Shown in pieces: positions 24,980 to 32,308 of a stretch of DNA of 36,959 nt (within the stretch, counting starts at the first letter, position 1; every line of letters begins with the position of its first letter). The translations under genes were made by a program, and so were the position numbers. Source of the stretch: an uncultured Dyadobacter sp. (GTDB taxonomy: Bacteria > Bacteroidota > Bacteroidia > Cytophagales > Spirosomataceae); assembly GCA_937880795.1 (NCBI GenBank), contig CALGRQ010000461.1, positions 1 to 36,959 of the forward strand, written 5' to 3'. A model generated the notes under the pieces. The model was not told the DNA's origin, made no database searches, and saw nothing but the letters and a program-made list of their open reading frames with translations.

Positions 24980-27505
24980 ATGTCTCGAATATCCAATCAT
25001 TCTTCCACCAGTTCCGTCAAAGGCAAAGTATTACTCGCCTTTTTACTCACTACCCTGGCACTGGGCACATCGTGGATTATCAGTAAACTGGCGTTCGAAA
25101 ACATGCTTACCAAACTGGAAGTACTTTCTACCCCGAACGATAAACTCCGACTGGTAAATAAAGTTTTCAAAAACATTATACAGCTGGATCACCTACAGAA
25201 TACATATACGCTTGCGGATGAGGATAAAAAAGAGCAATTTCTCATACAGTCAAAAGAATTGGCTGCTACCCTAGATACTCTAAGTTTACTTAGCATCGAT
25301 GATCCGATGCAGATTGTTCGCATTGATTCGATGCGTCATATATTGGCAGCCCGGGAAAAAATATTTGCCAATTATATCAAGGTAAAATCAAAACTTGTTA
25401 GTAATCAAGACCTTTCCAAGGAGGTTAAGAATATTTCGGGTCTTATCACTACGAAAAAGAGTAAGCGAGACAGTACTGTAGTTAAAACGGAAAAGCGTAC
25501 CACCACCACAACTACTTACTTACCACAACCAACCCCTGTTCAGCAACAATCCGAAGAGGATAAAAAAGGATTTTTTGGAAGGGTTTTTAGTTCTAAAAAG
25601 AATAAGAAAGCGCCAGCGATAGAAACTCCAAAAATTGTAGAGAAGCGTGAAGTAAATGTAGAAGTAGATACCCTCAAGGTAGTACCCAAGGATAGCATGA
25701 TAGAAATGGTGGGAAAGGCCGTTTTTGCGATTGAAAAATCACAAAAAAAGCGCACTACCAGTTTTATGGACCGGGAACAAGAACTCGCTATGGCCGGTAA
25801 TACGATGGTGAGCCATCTGGTCCGAGTGATGGAGAATATTGAAAAAGAAGTAGTGCGCCAATCAAATGCCGATAGCTCCCAGTCGAGGAATATGGTTACG
25901 GCCAACATAGGGCGTATAGAATGGATTATGCTTGGCTTTTTTATCCTAACGGCCGTACTAGCGTATTTTATCTTCACAGACATTACGAAAAGCAATAAGT
26001 ACCGTAACGAACTGGAATATGCCAAGGAAGAAGCAGAATACCACAGCATGGCGAAGCAGCGCTTCTTGTCCAACATGAGTCATGAAATCCGGACACCCTT
26101 GCAATCCATCATCGGATATACCGAAGCGCTTAAAAAAGATGAGAAACCGAAGGAGCAGGATCTGCATAATTTACACACTGCCGCAGAGCACTTGCTTTAT
26201 TTGGTAAATGATGTACTGGATTATAGCAGGATTATATCTGACCAGTTTACATTTGAGGAAAGAACTTTTGCGATACATCCGCTTCTTAATGAGGTTGTGC
26301 AAATGCTCCGTCCCACTGCAAAACAAAAAAACCTTCCACTTCGTCTGAATATGGAAGTACCCGCCAATCTTTTGGTCAAAGGCGATCCATTTCGGTTACG
26401 TCAAATCCTATATAACTTACTAACCAATGCCATCAAGTTTACGGACGAAGGAGAGGTTTCTCTTACGGCCAAAACCACTGAAACCGATCAGGGTATTCAA
26501 GTGCAGTTCAAGGTGACTGACACAGGTATTGGCTTATCTACCGAACAGGCTTCACGCATTTTCAATCAGTTCGAACAAGCAGATCTTTCTACTTCCCGGT
26601 TGTATGGAGGTACTGGCTTGGGGCTGAGTATTGTCAAGTCGTTGGTGGAGGGTATGAATGGGCAAATTGAAGTGCAAAGCCATTTGGGCAAAGGCACCGA
26701 ATTCACCATCGACCTCCTATTGCCACAATCAGAAGAAGATACTCTTGAAAAGATAATTGACGAAACTCCAAAAGTATATGATATCAAGGGACGGGTATGG
26801 CTGGTTGACGACGACGCATTTATTCTAAAATGGTGCTCATCTGTTTTAGACCTATACCATGTGGACCACGACTGTTTCTCTGCTCCGAATGAAGTCCTGA
26901 GCCGTCCATGGGATCCTGCGGTAAAATTTGTACTAACCGACATGCGAATGCCCGGAATGAATGGAGCAGAATTATGTGCACGTTTGCGAGAAGTAGCTGC
27001 CCCTGATGTGCAATTCTATGTATTGACCGCACAGGCTTTACCGGAAGAGCGTAGCAAACTCTTAGGCATGGGATTTGATGGCATTCTCATGAAACCATTT
27101 CATTCCAACCAGCTTTTAGAACTCTTGGCAAAATCGAGTATAAATAAAGAGGTAGAGAAAACCCACGTGGATTTGTCTCTACTTACAGAAATGACTTTTG
27201 GAGATGAAGGTATGCTGCGAGAGATTCTTGATTTATTTGTTAAGGACTCCAAGCAGGACCTCACCACAATAGAAGATATGCTTGCTACTTCTAAAACGGA
27301 TGGGATGCATGAACTTATGCACCGTATGGCAGGCAGAACCGGACAAATAGGAGCAAAAGAGGTTTCTGCTAAGTTCAGGCATCAGGAAATTGCACTGCGC
27401 GATGAAGGAAAAAAAATTGCCCCGGAAGCAGTACGTGAACTGATAGCCGAGGCAAAAGGGGTGATTGAAGAAATTGAAGAAAAAGCACTTTCTTATTCAA
27501 TCTGA
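24980..27505 (+). CDS. Hybrid sensor histidine kinase with receiver and HPt domains
   Basis: An 841-residue membrane kinase. There are two membrane segments (about 17-36 and 315-335) around a region of about 280 residues that includes a Thr/Lys-rich low-complexity stretch (KRTTTTTTY) and GFFGRVFSSKKNKK. Then HisKA (about 360-420, NMSHEIRTPLQSIIGY, His368), HATPase (N-box NAIKF with Asn483, DTGIGLS 514-520, GTGLGLS 544-550), a receiver (about 605-715, VDDDA 609-613, phospho-Asp654 in TDMRMPGMNG, Lys705 in MKPF) and a C-terminal HPt (about 735-835, His781 in HRMAGRTGQIGA). It can run a whole His-Asp-His phosphorelay. The last 13 bases overlap the out-of-frame tail of the regulator gene, which suggests it is the partner. 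The signal it senses is unknown. Confidence 0.92.
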   Translation: MSRISNHSSTSSVKGKVLLAFLLTTLALGTSWIISKLAFENMLTKLEVLSTPNDKLRLVNKVFKNIIQLDHLQNTYTLADEDKKEQFLIQSKELAATLDTLSLLSIDDPMQIVRIDSMRHILAAREKIFANYIKVKSKLVSNQDLSKEVKNISGLITTKKSKRDSTVVKTEKRTTTTTTYLPQPTPVQQQSEEDKKGFFGRVFSSKKNKKAPAIETPKIVEKREVNVEVDTLKVVPKDSMIEMVGKAVFAIEKSQKKRTTSFMDREQELAMAGNTMVSHLVRVMENIEKEVVRQSNADSSQSRNMVTANIGRIEWIMLGFFILTAVLAYFIFTDITKSNKYRNELEYAKEEAEYHSMAKQRFLSNMSHEIRTPLQSIIGYTEALKKDEKPKEQDLHNLHTAAEHLLYLVNDVLDYSRIISDQFTFEERTFAIHPLLNEVVQMLRPTAKQKNLPLRLNMEVPANLLVKGDPFRLRQILYNLLTNAIKFTDEGEVSLTAKTTETDQGIQVQFKVTDTGIGLSTEQASRIFNQFEQADLSTSRLYGGTGLGLSIVKSLVEGMNGQIEVQSHLGKGTEFTIDLLLPQSEEDTLEKIIDETPKVYDIKGRVWLVDDDAFILKWCSSVLDLYHVDHDCFSAPNEVLSRPWDPAVKFVLTDMRMPGMNGAELCARLREVAAPDVQFYVLTAQALPEERSKLLGMGFDGILMKPFHSNQLLELLAKSSINKEVEKTHVDLSLLTEMTFGDEGMLREILDLFVKDSKQDLTTIEDMLATSKTDGMHELMHRMAGRTGQIGAKEVSAKFRHQEIALRDEGKKIAPEAVRELIAEAKGVIEEIEEKALSYSI

Positions 27506-27666
27506 TACTTTTCAATTTTATAGTAAAGCGTTTTACGATCTATATTTAGCAGCTTCGCAGCCTTGCTTTTGTTATATCGAACATCTTGCAGCACCTTTTC
27601 AATCATTTCCTTTTCGTGCGTTTCCTGTAAAGCTTTCGGCTGACTTAGGCGCTTCCTCAAGAGTCG
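27493..27666 (-). pseudogene. Out-of-frame C-terminal HTH of the NtrC-type regulator (frameshift)
   Basis: Read one base further along the minus strand than the regulator, this segment encodes 57 residues ending in a Fis-type helix-turn-helix: ETHEKEMIEKVLQDVRYNKS, then KAAKLLNIDRKTLYYKIEKY, then a TAA stop at 27493-27495. This is the standard DNA-binding tail of sigma-54 activators in this phylum. The frame is open only from 27666, because TGA and TAA stops precede it at 27667-27672, so the shift must lie between about 27602 and 27666. It looks like a one-base gain or two-base loss relative to the ancestral gene, real or from sequencing. Confidence 0.8.
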
Positions 27667-28855
27667 TTATCATCTCAGCTGGTAGCGCATTAATGGTTGC
27701 AACTTCGTCCTTGGTTAACAGAACGAGACGTTTAATGACATTATTCAACTCACGCAAATTTCCTGGCCAGTCGTACTTTTCAAATACACTCATTACTTCT
27801 GGGGAAAGACTCGTCACGTGGCGATCCAATTCCACATTAGCTTTATCTACAAAGTGTTGTATAAAAAGAGGTAAGTCCTCCCCTCTTTTACGTAGAGGCG
27901 GCACATCAATTTTAAACTCATTCAGGCGGTGATAGAGATCGTCCCTAAAATCACCGTTGGCGGAGCTCGCCATCAAATCTTCATTCGTAGCGGCAATCAG
28001 TCGCACATCAACCTTAACCGGCTGTGTACTACCAATAGGCACGATAATCCGTTCCTGTAACGCCCTCAATAGCTTAATCTGAACGTCATAGCCCAGGTTA
28101 CCAATTTCATCCAAGAAAAGGGTACCACCATGTGCAGCCTCAAACTGACCAATTTTATCCTGTAAAGCACCTGTAAATGCTCCTTTTTTATGACCAAATA
28201 ATTCACTTGCCGCCAAATCCTTGGAAAGAGAACCACAATCTATCGCCACAAACGGCCCTTTGCTTCTCTTACTTAAACGGTGAATGGATTTTGCCACATG
28301 TTCCTTTCCTGTACCACTTTCCCCGAGCACAATCACAGACATATCCGTGGGTGCAACCAAGCGAACATATTCATACAACTGCTTAGACACTTTACTTTTT
28401 CCTTCAATAAAATCCGCAGTTTGGCTTTCGAGTCTTTTGCTCGTTTTTGCAGGTGCAGCCACCTGAACCACTGGTTCTACCGATTTTTGAAGCGCCTCAC
28501 CCAAAACCATTAATAATTCCTCGGGATGAACGGGCTTTGTGATATAATCAAATGCTCCATTTTGCATGGCATTGACAGCTGTTCGCACGTCATGAAAGCT
28601 TGTCATGACGAAGGCAGGAGTTCTTATTCCATCACTACGCAGTTGTTTCAAAAAATCTACCGAATTCCCATCTGGCAATCGGTAGTCCAGCATCAGGACT
28701 TCGTACGCTTGTCCTTCTGCATCACCTTTGGCCAAAGCCGTCTTTGCTTCCTTTATAGAAGCACACACCTGCACCTGATGCCCATGTTTACCTAGAAACG
28801 TACTTAGCAGTTTAGAAAATGTTGTATCGTCTTCAAGGAGAAGCAAGTGAGCCAT
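27599..28855 (-). CDS. NtrC-family sigma-54-dependent response regulator, DNA-binding domain lost to frameshift
   Basis: A 418-residue ORF. Receiver (about 1-125): LLLEDD, phospho-Asp57 in MLDYRLPDG and Lys107 in YITKPV. AAA+ domain (about 147-385): Walker A GESGTGKE (178-185), the sigma-54 contact motif GAFTGA (225-230), Walker B TLFLDE (245-250) and an R-finger region FRDDLYHRLNEF. Known role: ATP-driven opening of sigma-54 promoters after phosphorylation. The frame ends at 27599 with an unusual tail (ESFTGNARKGND) instead of the expected helix-turn-helix, which is encoded just beyond in another frame (27493-27666). It converges with the hybrid kinase gene, its likely partner. If the frameshift is real, the protein lacks DNA binding but could still act from solution. 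Confidence 0.9.
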   Translation of the reverse strand: MAHLLLLEDDTTFSKLLSTFLGKHGHQVQVCASIKEAKTALAKGDAEGQAYEVLMLDYRLPDGNSVDFLKQLRSDGIRTPAFVMTSFHDVRTAVNAMQNGAFDYITKPVHPEELLMVLGEALQKSVEPVVQVAAPAKTSKRLESQTADFIEGKSKVSKQLYEYVRLVAPTDMSVIVLGESGTGKEHVAKSIHRLSKRSKGPFVAIDCGSLSKDLAASELFGHKKGAFTGALQDKIGQFEAAHGGTLFLDEIGNLGYDVQIKLLRALQERIIVPIGSTQPVKVDVRLIAATNEDLMASSANGDFRDDLYHRLNEFKIDVPPLRKRGEDLPLFIQHFVDKANVELDRHVTSLSPEVMSVFEKYDWPGNLRELNNVIKRLVLLTKDEVATINALPAEMITTLEEAPKSAESFTGNARKGND

Positions 28856-28920
28856 ATCAATGTGGTAATTTTAAATAATATAAAACTTAACGTTCCGGAA
28901 AAATGTAAAATTATAAAAAC

Positions 28921-28965
28921 TAGCGCCAAAAAGCCGGAGAAAATTTCCCCGGCTTTTTGGCGCTA
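28921..28965 (-). terminator. 17-bp perfect-stem terminator of the PepSY-like gene
   Basis: TAGCGCCAAAAAGCCGG (28921-28937) is exactly complementary to CCGGCTTTTTGGCGCTA (28949-28965), with an 11-base loop. On the minus strand the stem is followed by TTTTTATAATTTTA. It sits 26 bases after the stop of the small gene. Confidence 0.85.
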
Positions 28966-28991
28966 TCCTTTAAAAGTGTAAATCCACTTAT

Positions 28992-29297
28992 TTACTCTAC
29001 CTTTTTACCGTCTTTATCCAAATTTACGGTCGAAGTTTCTTCTCCCTTTTTAAGTGCAATTTCAAAATATTGCGTATTGTCCTGTTTGGTTACCAAAAAT
29101 GCACCGGTAACTTCCCAACCTGCATAGGCATCGCCGGCCAACGTGGTTTTAACCGCCTCCGGTAAATCCTCAGGTTTAACCGCTACTTTTTCTTGTGCAA
29201 CAGTAACAACTGAAACAGGTGCTGTAAGCGTATTAGCTTGAACAGATGCAAACGATATAATTGATAAGGCGAATGCTGAAATGATTAGCTTTTTCAT
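28992..29297 (-). CDS. Small secreted PepSY-like protein
   Basis: A 101-residue protein with signal peptide (about 1-21, MKKLIISAFALSIISFASVQ). The mature part ends with a beta-rich PepSY-like unit: LPEAVKTTLAGDAYAGWEVT, followed by a strand with DNTQYFEIALKKGEETSTVN and LDKDGK. In Bacteroidota such short PepSY-like proteins are periplasmic, and some resemble peptidase or beta-lactamase inhibitors. The exact role is unknown. It is transcribed away from the non-coding stretch that follows and ends at a very strong terminator. Confidence 0.75.
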   Translation of the reverse strand: MKKLIISAFALSIISFASVQANTLTAPVSVVTVAQEKVAVKPEDLPEAVKTTLAGDAYAGWEVTGAFLVTKQDNTQYFEIALKKGEETSTVNLDKDGKKVE

Positions 29298-29579
29298 AAT
29301 GTGATGTAATTTAATCGGTTAGTGAAAATATACATACTTCGTTTTGCTTTTTAACCCATCAAAACGATGCCTAGACAAACAAAATAACCAACACGCTGAC
29401 TATCAATACATTAAATAAAATTAAAATTCTTACCTTTCCTTACAACTGACGGTTTCGATGGACACTTTGCGGAATAATGGGTCACCTAACCACTATTTGA
29501 GTCGGTTAAAAAATCCAGAAAATACCCCATCAAAATAGGTTTCGAAATTTTAAATGAATTCATTTTGTAGAAATACTTT

Positions 29580-29587
29580 TATATTTG
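29580..29587 (+). promoter_or_regulatory. -7-like element TATATTTG upstream of the possible small RNA
   Basis: TATATTTG matches TAnnTTTG. A TTTG at 29564-29567 lies 12 bases upstream, closer than the usual 19 to 21, so the promoter is only partly supported. Confidence 0.3.
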
Positions 29588-29592
29588 ACAGA

Positions 29593-29690
29593 GAAGTATA
29601 TTTATATTTCTCATTCAAAGTCCTTTTTTTACTCAACGTTTTCTTAATTACATGGGAGTTCCCTATTCGGGCGACTCCCATTTTATTTAC
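29593..29690 (+). ncRNA. Possible small non-coding RNA of about 95 nt
   Basis: Directly after the -7-like element comes a hairpin, GAGAAGTATA (29591-29600) pairing with TATATTTCTC (29603-29612) with one G-U pair. A U-rich middle follows, then a terminator: ATGGGAGT (29652-29659) with ACTCCCAT (29674-29681), an inner CCC/GGG pairing, and TTTTATTTA. No gene upstream on the plus strand needs this terminator. It could instead be part of the leader of the sulfite dehydrogenase gene 200 bases downstream. No known RNA family is recognised. Confidence 0.35.
29652..29690 (+). terminator. Intrinsic terminator with no coding gene upstream
   Basis: An 8-bp stem (29652-29659 with 29674-29681) with a second inner 3-bp stem is followed by TTTTATTTAC. 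The nearest upstream plus-strand gene is the kinase, over 2 kb away and separated by convergent genes. Confidence 0.6.
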
Positions 29691-29871
29691 ATAGATAACC
29701 TACACAATATGAGTTGTTAATAAAAATCAATAGCAAAAAAACACCTCTGACTCTCACTAATTTTAATAAAATGCGCGTCCATGTAACCCAGCTTGTGGTA
29801 CGTTTTCCTATAATTGTAAATGAATCAGCGGGTAAAGGACGCCATTAACTGTCTAACCTTGTAAATTTGTA

Positions 29872-29879
29872 AATAACCT
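29872..29879 (+). promoter_or_regulatory. -7 element TAAATTTG just before the sulfite dehydrogenase gene
   Basis: TAAATTTG fits TAnnTTTG and lies 12 bases before the ATG at 29892. No -33 motif is seen, so the transcript would have a very short leader if this is the promoter. Confidence 0.3.
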
Positions 29880-29891
29880 GAATCCTGACAT

Positions 29892-31124
29892 ATGAAATTG
29901 AAATTCGACAGACGCGGTTTTTTGCAAAAGGCCAGTCTTACTGCCCTTACTACTGCTCTGGGTACTGAAATCGTTTTCGCAAATAAGCTACCCAAAAACT
30001 ATATCCCCTTTGTTTTTGGAGAAAAGGATGCTTTAAAAGACAAAAATTCCGCCATGATTGTTTTGGGAGATCGACCATGGAATGTCGAAACACCCGTCGA
30101 TTTATTGGATGATCGGATCACACCTGTTGAAAAAATGTTTATTCGCAACAACGGATTGATCCCGGAAAAACTCGACGCCAGCACCTGGACACTTACCATT
30201 GACGGCGAATCGGCACAAAAGAGTAAAACATATACATTGGCTGATTTGAAAAAACGATTCAAGCATTACACGTATCAGCTGGTTCTTGAATGCGGAGGCA
30301 ATGGGCGATCTGGATTTCAACCCCAAACCTCGGGAAATACATGGGGACAAGGTGCCGTTCATTGTGCCCAATGGACCGGTGTGCGTCTAAAGGATATATT
30401 GAAGGATGTGGGTATTAAAAGCGATGCAGTATATATTGGGTATCATTCCAACGATATTCACTTAAGCCGCGATCCTAAAAAAGAAGCAATTTCTCGTGGC
30501 GTTCCAATAGCCAAAGCCCTAGAAGACGAAACCTTGATCGCTTGGCAGTTAAATGGCAAAGATATACCGGAGTTTCATGGCTTTCCTCTTCGACTAGTCA
30601 TTGGCGGATGGCCTGCCTCAGTTTCAGGAAAATGGCTCAGCCGTATTTCGGTGCGAAATAAAGTACACGATGGCGCCAAAATGGAAGGACATAGCTATAA
30701 AATACCCAAGAATCCGGTCATGCCAGGAGAGGATGTTCCTCAAACGGATGAATATTTCAAAATTATAGAGTCCATGCCAGTGAAATCGCTAATTACTTAC
30801 CCAAAAACCGGGGCGATAATACCTGCAGGGAAGGAAGTAGAACTACGTGGACATGCCTGGGCAGGAGACCTGTCAGTAAAAACAGTACACATTAGCATAG
30901 ACTTTGGCGCTACCTGGCAGGCTTGCAAACTCGAAGAAGCGGCAAATCGACTCGCTTGGCAACATTGGAACGCAAAAGTTCAATTGCCCGTGAAAGGATA
31001 CTATGAGGTGTGGGTACGCGCAACCGACAGCAACAATGTGGCGCAACCGATGGTAATACCCGCGTGGAATCCGGGGGGCTACCTCAACAATGCCTGTGAG
31101 CGTATAGCACTCAAAGCGGAATAA
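29892..31124 (+). CDS. Sulfite oxidase/dehydrogenase-type molybdenum enzyme with Tat signal
   Basis: A 410-residue protein with a twin-arginine signal (FDRRGFLQKASL, Arg7-Arg8), which means it is exported folded with its molybdenum cofactor. The oxidoreductase molybdopterin domain (about 60-265) holds LVLECGGNGRSG with Cys134 as the expected molybdenum ligand, and GWPASVSGKWLSRI. The C-terminal Mo-co dimerisation domain (about 285-405) includes VHISIDFGATW and YYEVWVRATDSN. The family oxidises sulfite, or related substrates, in the periplasm. A small cytochrome c gene follows after 37 bases, matching the SorA/SorB arrangement. Substrate identity is inferred. Confidence 0.9.
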   Translation: MKLKFDRRGFLQKASLTALTTALGTEIVFANKLPKNYIPFVFGEKDALKDKNSAMIVLGDRPWNVETPVDLLDDRITPVEKMFIRNNGLIPEKLDASTWTLTIDGESAQKSKTYTLADLKKRFKHYTYQLVLECGGNGRSGFQPQTSGNTWGQGAVHCAQWTGVRLKDILKDVGIKSDAVYIGYHSNDIHLSRDPKKEAISRGVPIAKALEDETLIAWQLNGKDIPEFHGFPLRLVIGGWPASVSGKWLSRISVRNKVHDGAKMEGHSYKIPKNPVMPGEDVPQTDEYFKIIESMPVKSLITYPKTGAIIPAGKEVELRGHAWAGDLSVKTVHISIDFGATWQACKLEEAANRLAWQHWNAKVQLPVKGYYEVWVRATDSNNVAQPMVIPAWNPGGYLNNACERIALKAE

Positions 31125-31161
31125 AACACGATTCCGTTATTTATCCGATAAACCGTAAATC

Positions 31162-31569
31162 ATGAAAGGCTTCATACTCATATTAACCGGACTGGTATTT
31201 TCAGCAGGGATTTGGATGCATAATATTGATGCTGTCAATTCGCATGCAACAACACCCTCGAATAAGGTATTTTCGGATACGCTAAAAAAAGATCCAGAAA
31301 CCGGGCTCATCATTGACAAGGATCTATATATGGTGAAGGCACAATGTACCAGTTGCCACTCTTCCAAATTAATTATAGCGAACCATCTCACCCGGGATGG
31401 TTGGAAGCAAAAAATCCGTTGGATGCAGGCTAATCATAATCTATGGGAATTGGGAGAAACCGAAAAGCAAGTTTTGGACTATCTTGAAAAATACTACGCT
31501 CCCGAAAAGATTATCTCCCGCCGAAAACCCTTAGCCAATATTGAGTGGTATAAACTGGATGTGAAATAG
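31162..31569 (+). CDS. Small periplasmic cytochrome c, SorB-like partner
   Basis: A 135-residue protein with a signal or membrane anchor (about 1-20, MKGFILILTGLVFSAGIWMH) and one heme site CTSCH (Cys62, Cys65, His66). Met88 in KIRWMQANHNLWELGE is the likely sixth ligand. The order CTSCH, then GWKQKIRWMQ, then LDYLEKYY, resembles the cytochrome subunit of sulfite dehydrogenases (SorB). It sits 37 bases after the molybdenum enzyme gene, so the two form an operon and electrons likely pass from sulfite through the heme to the respiratory chain. Confidence 0.87.
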   Translation: MKGFILILTGLVFSAGIWMHNIDAVNSHATTPSNKVFSDTLKKDPETGLIIDKDLYMVKAQCTSCHSSKLIIANHLTRDGWKQKIRWMQANHNLWELGETEKQVLDYLEKYYAPEKIISRRKPLANIEWYKLDVK

Positions 31570-31573
31570 ACTC

Positions 31574-31682
31574 AGGTTTTGGGGTACTAAGAAAGGGATA
31601 AACATTCTCTACATTGCTTATATTTTCGCCTTCTATCGTCTTTTACATGAACCAATGAATGGCTAAACAGGCCCCAAAACCT
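31574..31682. repeat. 11-bp inverted repeat spanning the gap before the nuclease gene
   Basis: AGGTTTTGGGG (31574-31584) is complementary to CCCCAAAACCT (31672-31682), with 87 bases between. It may pair in the transcript. An inverted repeat of this length and span is expected about once by chance in a window this size. Confidence 0.3.
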
Positions 31683-31703
31683 TAAAACTAACACGTAATT
31701 CTT

Positions 31704-31711
31704 TACCTTTG
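31704..31711 (+). promoter_or_regulatory. -7 element TACCTTTG (followed by CACC) for the nuclease gene
   Basis: TACCTTTG matches TAnnTTTG and overlaps the first codons of the longest possible reading frame (TTG at 31709). This supports a downstream start, GTG at 31739. No -33 match is seen. Confidence 0.45.
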
Positions 31712-31738
31712 CACCCCAATCGTTATGAATCAATACGC

Positions 31739-32296
31739 GTGCAAATTACTTCTCATACAACTTACAGAAAATTAGTCCATTATATTTCAGTCACTTTTTT
31801 AGTCCTGTTTTTATGTGCCTTCCAGCAGGATAAAGACAAGCAAACAATTCCCAAAAGTGATGTATTACCATCCATTGTAAAAGCTGAGGTGATTGGTATA
31901 CAAGATGGCGACACCATCGAGCTCAAATTTCTTTTTGACGGTAAAAAGGCGGGGCATAGACAAGGCAAGCCATTGCGCATACGATTGTTACATGTGAATT
32001 GCCCAGAACGTGGCAAACCCTATTACAAAGTAGCGAAACAATATACCTCCGACCTGGTTTTTAGAAAAAAAGTACAGATACGACACGCTGGTAACTTTGA
32101 CCGTTATGGCAGGCTTCTGGGAGAAGTCGTAATGCCTGATGGAAAATTCTTGAATAAAGAATTGGTTAAAATGGGCTATGCAGTTCATTTTAAAAAGTAT
32201 TCTAATAGCAAAGAATATGCGCAACTGGAAACTGAGGCCCAAAAGAAAAAAATTGGGATTTGGAGCATGGACCCAATAACTTTGGGTAAACTCTGA
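31739..32296 (+). CDS. Secreted thermonuclease-family (SNase-like) nuclease, GTG start
   Basis: A 185-residue protein from GTG at 31739. The longer frame begins at TTG 31709, inside the promoter element, so it is rejected. A hydrophobic signal (HYISVTFLVLFLCAF) precedes an OB-fold nuclease domain. Catalytic residues of staphylococcal nuclease are all matched: DGDT (56-59), Arg82 and Glu90 in IRLLHVNCPE, and Arg125 in DRYGRLLGEV. Known role: calcium-dependent cleavage of DNA and RNA outside the cytoplasm, for nutrient release or defence. It is followed after 12 bases by a gene of unknown function, suggesting cotranscription. Confidence 0.85.
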   Translation: MQITSHTTYRKLVHYISVTFLVLFLCAFQQDKDKQTIPKSDVLPSIVKAEVIGIQDGDTIELKFLFDGKKAGHRQGKPLRIRLLHVNCPERGKPYYKVAKQYTSDLVFRKKVQIRHAGNFDRYGRLLGEVVMPDGKFLNKELVKMGYAVHFKKYSNSKEYAQLETEAQKKKIGIWSMDPITLGKL

Positions 32297-32308
32297 CCAG
32301 CATCCACC

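Larger units (their letters stand above)
29298..29891. other. 594-base non-coding stretch with promoter- and terminator-like elements
   Basis: No convincing protein gene lies here. It holds the presumed promoter of the PepSY-like gene on the minus strand, a possible small RNA with its own -7 element and terminator (29580-29690), and a TAAATTTG element at 29872 just before the sulfite dehydrogenase gene. A 23-codon ATG frame at 29652 overlaps the terminator hairpin and is not likely to be a gene. Confidence 0.6.

Noticed and set aside
27465..27932. Plus-strand ORF overlapping the regulator
   Set aside because: It is a shadow of the minus-strand sigma-54 activator and has no coding features of its own.
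29652..29720. A 23-codon ATG frame (MGVPYSGDSHFIYIDNLHN...)
   Set aside because: It overlaps a terminator hairpin, has no ribosome site and no recognisable motif.
29797..29812. A TGGTACG sequence like the -24 half of a sigma-54 promoter
   Set aside because: No TTGC follows at the required -12 spacing, so it is not a sigma-54 promoter.
31709..31738. TTG at 31709 as start of the nuclease
   Set aside because: It lies inside a -7 element (31704-31711), so the transcript would begin after it.
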